NCBI RefSeq assembly: GCF_900537075.1 | Contig: NZ_UNRA01000001.1 | Location: 620,001-684,000, forward strand | DNA from: Tropicibacter sp. Alg240-R139 | Lineage (GTDB): Bacteria > Pseudomonadota > Alphaproteobacteria > Rhodobacterales > Rhodobacteraceae | Direction: 5' to 3' | DNA: 64,000 nucleotides | Part shown: positions 51,315-60,067 of the stretch, piece after piece | How the letters are laid out: every line of letters begins with the position of its first letter | Numbering within the stretch: the first letter of the stretch is position 1 | Notes under the pieces: model-generated | Seen by the model: the letters and a program-made list of their open reading frames with translations, nothing else | Database searches by the model: none | What the model was told of the DNA's origin: nothing | Program-made: the position numbers and the translations under genes

Positions 51315-52016
51315 ATGCTCAAGGTAAATGATCTTCACGCATATTACGGCAAAAGCCACATCCTGCAGGGCGTCAATCTAGAGATCGGCGAAGGCGAGAT
51401 TGTCTCGCTGCTTGGGCGCAACGGGGTGGGGCGTTCCACCACTTGCAAGGCCATCATGGGAGAGGTCGAACCCCAAGGTTCGATCGAGTTCCGTGGCGAG
51501 CAAATCGCGGGCCGAAAAAGCTATGAAATTGCAAAGAAGGGTATCGGTTATGTGCCTGAAAATCGTGATATTTTTCCAGGTCTAACTACCCGACAGAACC
51601 TGATCCTGGGACTTAAGCCAGGACAGAAGGACGGTGATGGGCGTTGGAGCATGGAGGACATGTTCGACATGTTCCCCAACCTGCGGACCCGTGCCGATGT
51701 CGATGCATCCGTGATGTCGGGTGGCGAGAAACAGATGCTGACCGTCTGCCGTGCACTGATGGGTGATCCAGATTTCATCATGATCGACGAGCCAACCGAA
51801 GGTTTGGCGCCCAAGATCGTAGAGCAAGTGGGGGATCTGCTGCTGCAGATCGCCGAGCGGGGTGTATCGATCCTATTGGTGGAGCAAAAGCTAACCATCG
51901 CCATGCGTGTAACCAACCGTGTTTACGTAATGGGCCATGGTCATATGGTGTTCGAAGGTACGCCGGAGGATCTGAAAAACAACGCTGAAATTCGGCAGGA
52001 ATGGCTTGAAGTCTGA
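51315..52016 (+). CDS. livF: Branched-chain-type ABC importer ATPase (LivF family), Walker A Lys replaced by Arg
   Basis: A 233-residue ABC ATPase: IVSLLGRNGVGRSTTCKAIMG (Walker A with Arg in place of the usual Lys), GIGYVPENRDIFPGLTTRQNL (Q-loop), signature SGGEKQMLTVCRALM, Walker B FIMIDEPTEGLAP and VEQKLTIAM. The Lys-to-Arg change usually weakens ATP hydrolysis, so this half may bind rather than hydrolyse well; LivG keeps a normal Walker A. A terminator follows. Confidence 0.93.
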   Translation: MLKVNDLHAYYGKSHILQGVNLEIGEGEIVSLLGRNGVGRSTTCKAIMGEVEPQGSIEFRGEQIAGRKSYEIAKKGIGYVPENRDIFPGLTTRQNLILGLKPGQKDGDGRWSMEDMFDMFPNLRTRADVDASVMSGGEKQMLTVCRALMGDPDFIMIDEPTEGLAPKIVEQVGDLLLQIAERGVSILLVEQKLTIAMRVTNRVYVMGHGHMVFEGTPEDLKNNAEIRQEWLEV

Positions 52017-52043
52017 CCACTAACCGACTGTGAAGTAAAACAG

Positions 52044-52067
52044 CGGCCAGCAACGTTCTGCTGGCCG
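52044..52067. terminator. Bidirectional terminator between liv operon and TetR gene
   Basis: CGGCCAGCA (52044-52052), loop ACGTTC and TGCTGGCCG (52059-52067), followed by TTTGTTG on the plus strand. It separates livF from the convergent TetR gene at 52089. Confidence 0.75.
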
Positions 52068-52088
52068 TTTGTTGTCGGCATCTTGGGT

Positions 52089-52679
52089 TCAATCAATGTC
52101 GCGCAGTGATTTGGCCAGACGCAAAGATGCGAAGTACGACGAATGAGCCCATTCAGACGGCGGATTGAGCGGTGACAGGGAATCCATCGCCAGATAAAGC
52201 CCGACGACACCTTGAGCAACGATATCACATTCGGCCTTGGTGGCGTGTGGATGATTTCGCTGCATGACCTCGCTGGCCAAGTCAAAGAATGACTGCATCA
52301 CGGCAATCAGTTCCTCGCGCAGGCCAGGATAGCTGTCTGCGGAATGCGTCAGTGATTGATACACGATGTTCAATCGTGGGTCTGTTTTGCTTTGTGGGGT
52401 GTACAACGCATCGATAAAGTCTTTCGCGGTCGGATACCCTTCGAGCGCCTCACGCATACCTGCGACCAAGGTATTGATCTCGGTCACCACATATTCTGAC
52501 AACGCTTTGACCATGTCGTCGCGGTTGCCAAGGTGGTGCCTGATTAGCGGACGTTTCAAGCCCGCCTCGGTGGCGATACGCTCTAACGTTGCACCTTCGA
52601 TCCCGAATTTTGACGCACAAGTCAGAAAGGCATCCAGAACTTCGGCTTTACGCTGCTTTTGTACCGACGGTCGACCCAT
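52089..52679 (-). CDS. TetR-family regulator 1
   Basis: A 196-residue protein with an N-terminal HTH (EVLDAFLTCASKFGIEGATLERIATEAGLKRPLIRHHLGNRDDMVKAL) and a helical ligand domain. It is convergent with the ABC importer operon and lies 96 bases downstream of the larger TetR gene on the same strand. It could act on motif B, or on the importer alone; nothing in the sequence decides between the two TetR proteins. Confidence 0.92.
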   Translation of the reverse strand: MGRPSVQKQRKAEVLDAFLTCASKFGIEGATLERIATEAGLKRPLIRHHLGNRDDMVKALSEYVVTEINTLVAGMREALEGYPTAKDFIDALYTPQSKTDPRLNIVYQSLTHSADSYPGLREELIAVMQSFFDLASEVMQRNHPHATKAECDIVAQGVVGLYLAMDSLSPLNPPSEWAHSSYFASLRLAKSLRDID

Positions 52680-52775
52680 CTTTGTGAAATGCCTCTTCCA
52701 AAAATTTCGTAAACGCCAGTTTCCCGGCCTTATTAATCAATTGTTTCCAACGCTCATCTACCAGCGCGTCAATTG

Positions 52776-53747
52776 TTAACTTTCCACTTTCATCAAGCCT
52801 GTCAAGACAAACTCGTGTAGCGCGGTTTTTACTTCGGCGACGGGAAAGTGCCCGATGCTCCAGTGTCGCAGAGCCCAGACGGTACACAGAAAGTAGATGA
52901 AATTGGACAGAAGCTCGGTGTTTACAGGGCGGAAAACACCCTTGTCGACGCCATCGTCTATGATGGCCTGCCAACGGCGCATGAAATCGCGTTCGGTGTC
53001 GAAAACCTTCATGCGGTTTTCGGCGCTCAGTGACCGGGTTTCCGAGTATACAAGGTTGATATATTTGCGGTTTTCCCCGATGTAGTCGATGTACGTATCC
53101 ACTGCACTGATCAGGTTTTCATCAGCGTTACCTGAGCTGAACTCCTGACTATCAAAGAAGGTGAACATGCCCTGCATGTTCACCGTCATGATCAAGTACA
53201 GGATGTCATCCTTGTCCTTGATGTATTTGTACATCAACGGCACAGAAAGCCCGGCTTCGCGGGCAATTTCGCGCATGGTCGAATTTCCGAACCCATGTCG
53301 GGCGATGACTTTGCACGCCCCCTCGAAGATTTGCAGACGGCGCATTTCAGCGGTGCTCGAAGGGGATTCTTTCCCGGCACCGGCAGCCTTTTCGGCCTTG
53401 TCCGCCACAACTGACTGATCCCCAAGGGCAAGTTTCTTGACCTGAAACACGCACAGTGCTTCGGCCACGTTGCGCTTTTCGGATGATCCTTCTGTCAATT
53501 GCGAAAGGATCACACGGCACACTTGCTGGTCGGCGCCTTGGGTGGACAGACGTGTTGATTTTGCAACAAGCGATTCCCCCGACGGGGTTGCCAGGGTCGA
53601 TACGGTGCTGGTGATCAGCAGAAGTTCACCGTCGCAGTCACGCTCCAATTCATGGCGCGCGGCCTGGAGAGCCAGAGATGAAAAAGCGCTATCACTTTGT
53701 TTTCTTGATATGAAATCAGCCATCTGAGCTGAAGAGTACGAATGCAT
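52776..53747 (-). CDS. TetR-family regulator 2 with unusual 130-residue N-terminal extension
   Basis: A 323-residue protein. The TetR HTH starts only near residue 135 (RRLQIFEGACKVIARHGFGNSTMREIAREAGLSVPLMYKYIKDKDDIL), followed by a normal ligand domain ending HEFVLTGLMKVES. The N-terminal part (AARHELERDCDGELLLITSTVSTL..., VAEALCVFQVKKLAL) is not a family I know and has no Cys cluster or span. An internal start at the HTH lacks a ribosome site, so the long form looks real. A motif B site lies about 90 bases upstream, suggesting autoregulation; the divergent flavin monooxygenase operon has another. Confidence 0.88.
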   Translation of the reverse strand: MHSYSSAQMADFISRKQSDSAFSSLALQAARHELERDCDGELLLITSTVSTLATPSGESLVAKSTRLSTQGADQQVCRVILSQLTEGSSEKRNVAEALCVFQVKKLALGDQSVVADKAEKAAGAGKESPSSTAEMRRLQIFEGACKVIARHGFGNSTMREIAREAGLSVPLMYKYIKDKDDILYLIMTVNMQGMFTFFDSQEFSSGNADENLISAVDTYIDYIGENRKYINLVYSETRSLSAENRMKVFDTERDFMRRWQAIIDDGVDKGVFRPVNTELLSNFIYFLCTVWALRHWSIGHFPVAEVKTALHEFVLTGLMKVES

Positions 53748-53834
53748 TTTCGTCCCAGGTCCTCTTATGTTCCGCCCATACGATGCGTGTCATAGCGATG
53801 GTTGTCCAGCAACATTCAATTGGCTGGATGAGGC

Positions 53835-53854
53835 TTAAGTGACCGTTCAATTAA
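53835..53854. promoter_or_regulatory. Motif B site nearer the TetR 2 gene
   Basis: TTAAGTGACCGTTCAATTAA, with core TGACCGTTCA at 53840-53849, 88 bases before the TetR 2 start and 100 bases from the other site in this divergent region. Confidence 0.6.
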
Positions 53855-53935
53855 TTCCGTTGCGACCCGTCATTCCAAAGCTTCTGTAACGCATCAATAA
53901 ATTTTGTTTGACGGCACGGCGATTTTAAGTAAAAG

Positions 53936-53953
53936 TTAGTGAACGTTCAGTTA
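53936..53953. promoter_or_regulatory. Motif B site upstream of the flavin monooxygenase operon
   Basis: TTAGTGAACGTTCAGTTA, with perfect palindromic core TGAACGTTCA, 17 bases before the monooxygenase ATG and close to its ribosome site, a position suited to repression. Confidence 0.6.
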
Positions 53954-53969
53954 TCTTGAGGAGCGCGCC

Positions 53970-55103
53970 ATGAAATTCAAGATTCTTGCCATCCCGTTCG
54001 CTCGGCAGCATGGCGAAGACGCCCAGCTTGCCGGCCGCGATCCAGGGCGGTTCAACAAGATGATGCACACGCTGCGCGACCAGATGGTTCTGGCCGAAGA
54101 GCTGGGATACGAGGGTTTCTGCCTGACCGAGCATCACATGCAGGTCGAAGGGGTGGAATGCACCACTAACCCACTGTTCTGGAACATGTACATCGCGCAG
54201 CACACCAAGAATTTTAAGGTGGGTCAGTTGGGCATGAACCTGACCGCGATGAACCCAATCACCACGGCGGAAAACATCGCGATGCTCGATCACATGACCG
54301 GTGGTCGTGTGTTTGCTGGCTTCTCGCGCGGCAACACCCCGCGCTGGACCGCGACCATGGGTCAGCATCTGGACATCACCTCGGCTGAATCCGACAAGTC
54401 CGAGGCGGATCAGCGCAACCGTCGCGCGATGTATGAAAACTGGCACCTGATCAAATCGCTCTGGACGGACGATCTGACCGAGCATCAGGGCGAGTTCTGG
54501 AACTTCCCGTCAAATGTGGAGTGGGAGTTCAACCCGACCAAGCTCTGGGGTGGTGACAACCCGGTTGATGAAAACAAGATCCTGCGCAAGTCGGGCATCG
54601 TTCCGCGTCCGCTGCAGCAACCGCATCCCAAGGTCTACGCGCCGTTCTCCTATTCAATGGAAACCGCGCGGTTCTGGGCATCTGAGGGTGCCAAGATGGT
54701 GTCCTTTGTGACGGCGGACAAAGAAGAATTCATGCCCGTTATTCTGGACCAGTGTCTGGAAGCGGCACACGAGAAGGGTCTGACAGAGACAACAAACAAC
54801 GATGTTCTGGCGTTGGGGGGTCATCTGTTGATGGGCAAAACGCCTGAAAAGACCATGCAGTATCGCGGTATGTTCGACGAGCTGTGGGGCAAGGCCTATG
54901 ACGCGCCGCCCTATCACGTGCCTTTGGGCCGTGTCTGGGACGGCTCGCGTCAGCAGGTCGTGGATCAGATCAGCGAACTGGCCGAGCGTTATCAGATCGA
55001 CGAATTCTTCGTCTGGCATCACGTCAACTACTTCGGCGATGACATCGAACAGGAAGCCCTGATCGAATTTTCCGAGGGTGTCATCAAGCAGGTCAACGGC
55101 TGA
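53970..55103 (+). CDS. LLM-class flavin-dependent monooxygenase
   Basis: A 377-residue luciferase-like TIM-barrel oxygenase: LAEELGYEGFCLTEHHMQVEG, GQLGMNLTAMNPITTAENIAMLDHMTGGRVFAGFSRGN (FMN region), LIKSLWTDDLTEHQGEFW and PRPLQQPHPKVYAPFSYSMETARFWA. It uses reduced FMN and O2; the flavin reductase gene follows, making a two-component system. Related systems open or hydroxylate N-heterocycles such as pyridine or pyrimidines. GAGGAG precedes the ATG. A broken copy of the same gene lies at 24350. Confidence 0.92.
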   Translation: MKFKILAIPFARQHGEDAQLAGRDPGRFNKMMHTLRDQMVLAEELGYEGFCLTEHHMQVEGVECTTNPLFWNMYIAQHTKNFKVGQLGMNLTAMNPITTAENIAMLDHMTGGRVFAGFSRGNTPRWTATMGQHLDITSAESDKSEADQRNRRAMYENWHLIKSLWTDDLTEHQGEFWNFPSNVEWEFNPTKLWGGDNPVDENKILRKSGIVPRPLQQPHPKVYAPFSYSMETARFWASEGAKMVSFVTADKEEFMPVILDQCLEAAHEKGLTETTNNDVLALGGHLLMGKTPEKTMQYRGMFDELWGKAYDAPPYHVPLGRVWDGSRQQVVDQISELAERYQIDEFFVWHHVNYFGDDIEQEALIEFSEGVIKQVNG

Positions 55104-55153
55104 TTGCCACGGTCGGGCCAATAGGTCCGGCCCCTAAGATAGCGGAGGTCGCC

Positions 55154-55654
55154 ATGACCCAAGACACCACCCAGGAGATGTTCAAGCAGGGCATGCAACT
55201 GCTGGCGGCCTCTACCACCATCATCACGTCCGAGCATGAAGGCGCGCGCGCCGGTATGGCGGCCACGGCCGTCACCTCGCTGGCCGCCGATCCGCCATCG
55301 TTGCTGATTTGCACCAACCGGACCGCGCGCACGTTCGACTACATCATGGGATCGGGCAAATTCGCCGTGAACGTGGTGCCTGACAGCCTGACCGACGTCG
55401 TCGGCGCGTTCTCGTCAAAAGAGGACAAGGAAAAGCAGTTTCAGATGGCCGGCACATGGGACCGGTCGGCCAGCGGCTTGCCGATCCTGAAAGAGGCGGT
55501 GGCGTCTTTTGAATGCGCGGTCAGCGAATGGACGGACGCACACACGCACCGGGTGTTCTTTGGCCTGGTGGATGCGGTGCACCTGAACCCCGATGCCTCG
55601 GCGCTGATTTACGCGCAGCGCGGCTTTTTCAAACTCGCCCCCGTGGCGGCCTGA
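55154..55654 (+). CDS. Flavin reductase component
   Basis: A 166-residue FMN-binding split-barrel protein: GMAATAVTSLAADPPSLLICTNRTARTFDYI, KFAVNVVPDSLTDVVGAFSS and HRVFFGLVDAVHLNPDASALIYAQRGFFKL. It reduces FMN with NAD(P)H and hands it to the LLM monooxygenase encoded 50 bases upstream. GGAGG precedes the ATG. Confidence 0.93.
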   Translation: MTQDTTQEMFKQGMQLLAASTTIITSEHEGARAGMAATAVTSLAADPPSLLICTNRTARTFDYIMGSGKFAVNVVPDSLTDVVGAFSSKEDKEKQFQMAGTWDRSASGLPILKEAVASFECAVSEWTDAHTHRVFFGLVDAVHLNPDASALIYAQRGFFKLAPVAA

Positions 55655-55673
55655 AAGACAAAGGATCCAAAAG

Positions 55674-56051
55674 ATGCCGGATATCGCAGTGATCGAAGCG
55701 ATGATGCAGGACTATATGATTGGCCTGCATGAGGGCGACGTTGCCGCCATCGACAAACAGTTCCTGCCGGAATGTGACCTGTGCTGCACGAACGAAGATG
55801 GCAGCTATATCCACATGGCTCTGCAGCAATACAAGGATCTGGTTGAGGGCCGCAGAAGCCCCAAGGAACTAGGTTATCCCGTCTATGGCCACGTCGTGCA
55901 CATCGACCAGTCCGGCCCCAACACCGCGTTCGTGAAAATCGACTGCGCAGTGCAGCCCAAGTACTTCATCGACTATCTGTCGTTGATCAAGACCAACGGC
56001 GAATGGAAGATCGCGTCCAAGGTCTACTACGCCAAGAAGTACGAAGAGTAA
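55674..56051 (+). CDS. SnoaL/NTF2-like (lumazine-binding type) small protein
   Basis: A 125-residue alpha-beta cone-fold protein: VIEAMMQDYMIGLHEGDVAAIDKQFLPECDLCC, then SKVYYAKKYEE at the end, like the Lumazine_bd_2 branch of the NTF2 superfamily. Members act as small enzymes or binding proteins. It sits between the flavin reductase (19 bases upstream) and the amidase, so it probably acts on the same intermediate. Confidence 0.82.
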   Translation: MPDIAVIEAMMQDYMIGLHEGDVAAIDKQFLPECDLCCTNEDGSYIHMALQQYKDLVEGRRSPKELGYPVYGHVVHIDQSGPNTAFVKIDCAVQPKYFIDYLSLIKTNGEWKIASKVYYAKKYEE

Positions 56052-56078
56052 CAATCCCTTAACTTGTCCGAGACGATT

Positions 56079-57467
56079 ATGACGGAATCCGTGCCCCATC
56101 TTTCTGCGGTCGAAATGACCGATCTGTTCCGCCGCCGCGAACTTTCGCCGGTCGAGGCCTTGGCCGCGACCTTGGCGCGGATCGAAGAGGTCAATCCAAA
56201 GATCAACGCGATCTATCACACCGACCGCGAAGGGGCGCTAGTGCAGGCTAAGGCATCTGAACTCCGTTGGCGTGACGGCGCACCCTTGGGTTGGCTCGAT
56301 GGGGTGCCAACCACGATCAAGGATGCGCTGGAAGCCAACGGAATGCCGACTTATCGTGGGTCGGCCGCCGGTAGCGGTGTGGTCCACTCCTCCGATCATC
56401 CCACTGTCGCCAGAATGCGCGACACCGGTGCAGTGATCGTGGGTAAGAACACAATGTGCGACTACGGCATCCTGGCATCCGGCGTCAGCTCGTACCACGG
56501 TGTCACCCGCAACCCGTGGAACCTGAGCAAATCTCCCGGTGCGTCGTCTTCGGGCGCGGCGGCCAGTGTCTGTGCGGGAATCGAACCGGTGTCGGTCGGC
56601 ACCGACATCGTGGGCTCTATCCGCTTGCCAGCGTCCTACTGTGGACTGGCGGGGCACAAGCCGTCTTATGGCCGTGTGCCGTACTACTTTCAGGGCAGTC
56701 CAGTGCTTGTTGCCGGTCCTCTGGCCCGTTCGGTTACAGACGTTGCTTTGCACATGAATGTGCTGACCGGGACTGATATGCGTGACTTTTCTGCTTTGCC
56801 GCGTGATGGCGTCGACTACGTGGCGGAACTCGACCGGTATGATCCCGCATGCAAGCGCGCCCTCGTCATTACCGAGCTGGGTATCGGTGAGCCTGTGGCC
56901 GTGGATGTTGCCAATGCAACCGTCCGCGCGAGCGAGGCGATGCGCGGGCAGGGCGTTCAGGTCGATCGCCTGGACACGCCACCGTTTGAGCGCGGCGAAT
57001 GGGAACCGGCTGAACTGTTTTACATGGTCCGCACCCTCAGCGAGCTGAGCCGACACCCAGGCGCCGAACAGCGCAAGACGCCAGTGATCTACGATTGGAC
57101 CCGCCGGGCGCTGGATTTGACAGCGCTGGACCATCACGCGAATTTTGTCGCCACTCAGTTCTTGCGCGAGCGGACGCTGAAACTGATCGAAGGGTATGAT
57201 TTTCTGATCCTGCCTTCGGCCCCCGACACGGCCTTTGATGCCGAGCTACCCGGCTCAGACCCGACCCGTATTTTTGAGAGCTGGGCCAACACCTTCCTGT
57301 TCAATCTGACTGAACAACCGGGATCGAACGTGCCCATGGGGCTGGATCGCTATGGTCTGCCCATCGGCGTGCAGATCATCGGTCAACGTTATGACGATGT
57401 GGGTGTCCTGGGCCTGAGCCACGTCCTGGAACAGGCCGTCGGACGCCTGAAACCACCAGAACTCTGA
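56079..57467 (+). CDS. Amidase (amidase-signature family)
   Basis: A 462-residue Ser-cisSer-Lys hydrolase: WLDGVPTTIKDALEANGMPT (Lys), ARMRDTGAVIVGKNTMCDYG, NLSKSPGASSSGAAASVCAG (cis-Ser) and SVGTDIVGSIRLPASYCGLAGHKPS (nucleophile Ser). It hydrolyses a C-N amide. In this operon it could cleave the amide made by oxidative ring opening, as the amidohydrolase does in pyridine breakdown (inference). The ATG at 56079 is preferred over a TTG at 56064. Confidence 0.92.
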   Translation: MTESVPHLSAVEMTDLFRRRELSPVEALAATLARIEEVNPKINAIYHTDREGALVQAKASELRWRDGAPLGWLDGVPTTIKDALEANGMPTYRGSAAGSGVVHSSDHPTVARMRDTGAVIVGKNTMCDYGILASGVSSYHGVTRNPWNLSKSPGASSSGAAASVCAGIEPVSVGTDIVGSIRLPASYCGLAGHKPSYGRVPYYFQGSPVLVAGPLARSVTDVALHMNVLTGTDMRDFSALPRDGVDYVAELDRYDPACKRALVITELGIGEPVAVDVANATVRASEAMRGQGVQVDRLDTPPFERGEWEPAELFYMVRTLSELSRHPGAEQRKTPVIYDWTRRALDLTALDHHANFVATQFLRERTLKLIEGYDFLILPSAPDTAFDAELPGSDPTRIFESWANTFLFNLTEQPGSNVPMGLDRYGLPIGVQIIGQRYDDVGVLGLSHVLEQAVGRLKPPEL

Positions 57468-58495
57468 AGCCTATCGAAACCTGAACATCCCCCTGCCGGG
57501 TGTGATGAGCATCTTTCGACACGCTATGCGCGCCCGTCAGCGCGAACGCCCGCAAGGGCGCGCAGATGGCAGACTTGCAAACCGCGTTGCGGGATGCCGC
57601 GACAGGGTTGGGTCGGTGCGCCAACTGGCTGCGGTTGACCGTACGGGCGACGTCTTGTTAGGGGCCAGTGATTGCCTTGAGGTGGTCGCGCTGTCTTTCT
57701 CGGCTTGGATGGCCACGCGCAACGCAAGGGCCGCTCAAGAAAGGGCAGGGGCGCAGTCTTTTCCTGGTTGGGTGCGTTAAATGCCGTAAGAAACTTTCCG
57801 CGAGTTGGTGAATGGCGATCCGGTGCTGGAAACCTCTACGGAACCCATGCTTTGGGCCAGAGGTCGCTCTGCGACAGGAACTTGCAACCTTTGAGAAGCA
57901 GGTGCACCAGCTCGTACAATGCCGTGGCCGGATGTTGCAATGGTTGCGTTGGCGCGCCGTATTGCTGTCATCTTCCATTGAAATTGGGTTGATGGAGCCA
58001 TATTCCAGCAGGATCAGCACTGAAAATAACTTGATCCTGCCTCCACTCTACGCTTCGTCTGCCTGGTCGCAGGTTTTGGGCCCCGCAGGGACGTGGTTCT
58101 GATGATGCCCCTCACATGATTTGCTTTGCGAACCACTGCCGGGCGGCGGAGGTCAGTTCAGTTGCTGACTTCTGTCAAGCACGCCTATGCGAAGGGCACA
58201 ACGGACTTACATCGAACCAGCATCATGTTGGCAACCGCAGCGCTGACCATGAACCGAAGCATGGACGCGAAAGACTTCAGCCCAAGGCGGAGACGGTAAG
58301 CAGGGTGGCAAGAAAAAAGGTCAAAGTCACCGCCTCGGTGGATCAGTCATTCTGCACAAAACCGCTTGACCGGAGCGGCCCCTTTCGAAGTCCAGAGCCT
58401 GAAGCGCAGGCCTGTGGCAAGCCCAGGTCGCAGTCGCGGGTTGTGTCATTCAAAATGAAGATTAGGTACCACCTGCGAGCGAAGAAGGAAGCGCT
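57468..58495. other. Long non-coding or decayed stretch before the cyclase gene
   Basis: About 1 kb between amidase and cyclase with no frame that has both a ribosome site and a recognisable product. The plus-strand frames are short and broken by stops; one piece (57928-58023) resembles a transposase C-terminus. The stretch looks like decayed mobile DNA. Confidence 0.5.
57928..58023 (+). mobile_element. Possible remnant of an IS110/IS116-type transposase
   Basis: The plus-strand reading PDVAMVALARRIAVIFH, a stop, then NWVDGAIFQ resembles the conserved C-terminal ALARKLAVILHxMWVDGTxF segment of IS110-group transposases. Only about 30 codons match, with an internal stop, so the element is dead. 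The match is from memory of the family pattern. Confidence 0.35.
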
Positions 58496-59092
58496 ATGGC
58501 CGAATGGGTCGACCTAAGTTTTGATCTCAACCCCGAGATGTGGATTTATTCAGCTGTCAATTATTCCGATCCGCCGTTTGGCGCGATGAAATGGACCGAC
58601 TCTGAAACCAGCCGCTACGAGGTTTGGGCGCTGTCGATGGGCACGCAAATGGGCACCCATATGGATGCCCCGTGCCATTTCGTACCGGGTGCGGCCACCA
58701 TGGATGCTTTTGACCCACAACTTTGCGTTGGCCGGTTTCGCAGAGTGGATGTAGCACGGCCCAAGACGGATATGACGCCTGAAGATTGGGTGGGGGTCAC
58801 CCATTTGCTATTGGACGCACGGACAGATCACCTGACAACGGTCGAGGTGATCGAGGCGCTGCTGGCGCTGCCGGTGCCGATCTGGGTGATGGCAGGTGGT
58901 GTTCGGGTCGATCACCCGGATGACTTGTGGTTCCATCAGCGCATCGCTGAGGCGGGCAAGTTTCTGGTCGAAGATCTAAATTCAGATGATGCAGGTGTAT
59001 TGCCGGATGAAGGCGAGATCGTTGCGACGCCCCTGAAACTCACGGGACTGAGCGGTTCGCCTACTCGGGTTCTGATCCGCGGAAACTCGTAA
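58496..59092 (+). CDS. Cyclase-family metal-dependent hydrolase (kynurenine formamidase-like)
   Basis: A 198-residue protein with the cyclase/KynB-type motif MGTQMGTHMDAPCHFVPGAATMD (metal ligands HxDxxxH) and MAGGVRVDHPDDLWFHQRIAEAGKFLVEDLNSDD (second shell). Family members hydrolyse N-formylkynurenine, isatin or cyclic amides. A purine-rich AAGAAGGAAG precedes the ATG. Given the amidase and oxygenase upstream, an N-formyl or lactam intermediate is a plausible substrate. Confidence 0.85.
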   Translation: MAEWVDLSFDLNPEMWIYSAVNYSDPPFGAMKWTDSETSRYEVWALSMGTQMGTHMDAPCHFVPGAATMDAFDPQLCVGRFRRVDVARPKTDMTPEDWVGVTHLLLDARTDHLTTVEVIEALLALPVPIWVMAGGVRVDHPDDLWFHQRIAEAGKFLVEDLNSDDAGVLPDEGEIVATPLKLTGLSGSPTRVLIRGNS

Positions 59093-59594
59093 CCGAGGCC
59101 AGGCAAATGCACGACACCAGCCGAAGGGTCATCTGGTGTTACTCGGAAGAAAATGTCGAGTTTGCCGCCTGCTCAAGTATTGCGCTTCTGCGCTTCGGGT
59201 TTCGACGAGTGCAAGCCAAATTTGCAACGCGCGGCGTCGCCGGGGATCAGCATGTTGTCGCCATCGCGTTGATTGCCCTCTCACCGTGAGCGGCCACCAA
59301 CTGTTTGCGAAAACTCCGTCAGATTTCCCAGTTGGGTTTGCCAAACATTCGGCTGAACTTGGGCTGGTTTTTTTGGGGGGATAGTTGAACTGACCTGAAA
59401 ACCAGGCTTCGACACCCTGGTTGCTGACGATTTTCAGGAATTTCTGATCGACCCTAAGCGTGGCTTGCATCTGAAATCGGTTGGCGTCTTCCAATGAGAT
59501 ATTCATGTTGATGGCCGCCACTGTCAAACACACTGCTCCAACAACAAAGACCCCGCCTAAGCGGGGCTCTTGCGTGGTTCTTTGCCTACGCCAG
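59093..59594. other. Gap without a supported gene
   Basis: Between the cyclase and DUF2141 stops I see no credible gene. A minus-strand frame (59533-59129) is open but has no recognisable motif. The only clear element is the terminator of the DUF2141 gene at 59551-59566. Confidence 0.5.
59551..59566 (-). terminator. Intrinsic terminator of the DUF2141 gene
   Basis: CCCCGC (59551-59556), loop CTAA and GCGGGG (59561-59566). On the minus strand it is followed by TCTTTGTTG, 29 bases after the stop. Confidence 0.75.
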
Positions 59595-60029
59595 TTACTT
59601 AGGGGCGTAGTTCATTCTCATCGAGGGGGCATTGTCGCCGGAGTATTCGAACGCAGCCTCTTCATACGTCGGAACACCGGTTGCGCCCGCGTTGTTGGAA
59701 TAGCCCCAGCCTTCTTCGGGAACGGGGCCTTTCATTTCCATCTGCCCATTGTCGTTGGCATCGTGGTGCAGCATGATCGCATAGGTGCCAGCTTCGAGGC
59801 CGGGAAGAGTGCCGGTCACTGTGCCTTCGGCGGCCGGGATTTTCACATAGCTCACCATCTTGGCGAACATGTTATTTTCGAACGCGCGTTGGTCGTTGAA
59901 CGCCAAAACGTGGATCGCACCACCGGATGCATTGACGCCGTCGATGGTCACCTCCATGTCGGCCAGGGCGGCTGTTGTCGGCAAGGCCAATGCGAACAGC
60001 GCGCCGCTCAGGATAGGTGTCAGTTTCAT
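59595..60029 (-). CDS. DUF2141 secreted protein
   Basis: A 144-residue protein with a signal peptide (LSGALFALALPTTAALA) and a DUF2141 beta-sandwich: GAIHVLAFNDQRAFENN, TVTGTLPGLEAGTYAIMLHHDANDNGQMEMKGPVPEEGWGYSNNAG and AAFEYSGDNAPSMRMNYAPK. Function unknown; a periplasmic or surface role is likely. GAGGAAAAG precedes the ATG at 60029. Confidence 0.88.
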   Translation of the reverse strand: MKLTPILSGALFALALPTTAALADMEVTIDGVNASGGAIHVLAFNDQRAFENNMFAKMVSYVKIPAAEGTVTGTLPGLEAGTYAIMLHHDANDNGQMEMKGPVPEEGWGYSNNAGATGVPTYEEAAFEYSGDNAPSMRMNYAPK

Positions 60030-60067
60030 AGTCTTTTCCTCACTTGCTATGTTGAACGGGTCTGGGA

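Noticed and set aside
59129-59533. Minus-strand frame of 134 codons downstream of the DUF2141 terminator
   Set aside because: No ribosome site I can defend, no recognisable family, Arg-rich second half; kept only as a gap note.
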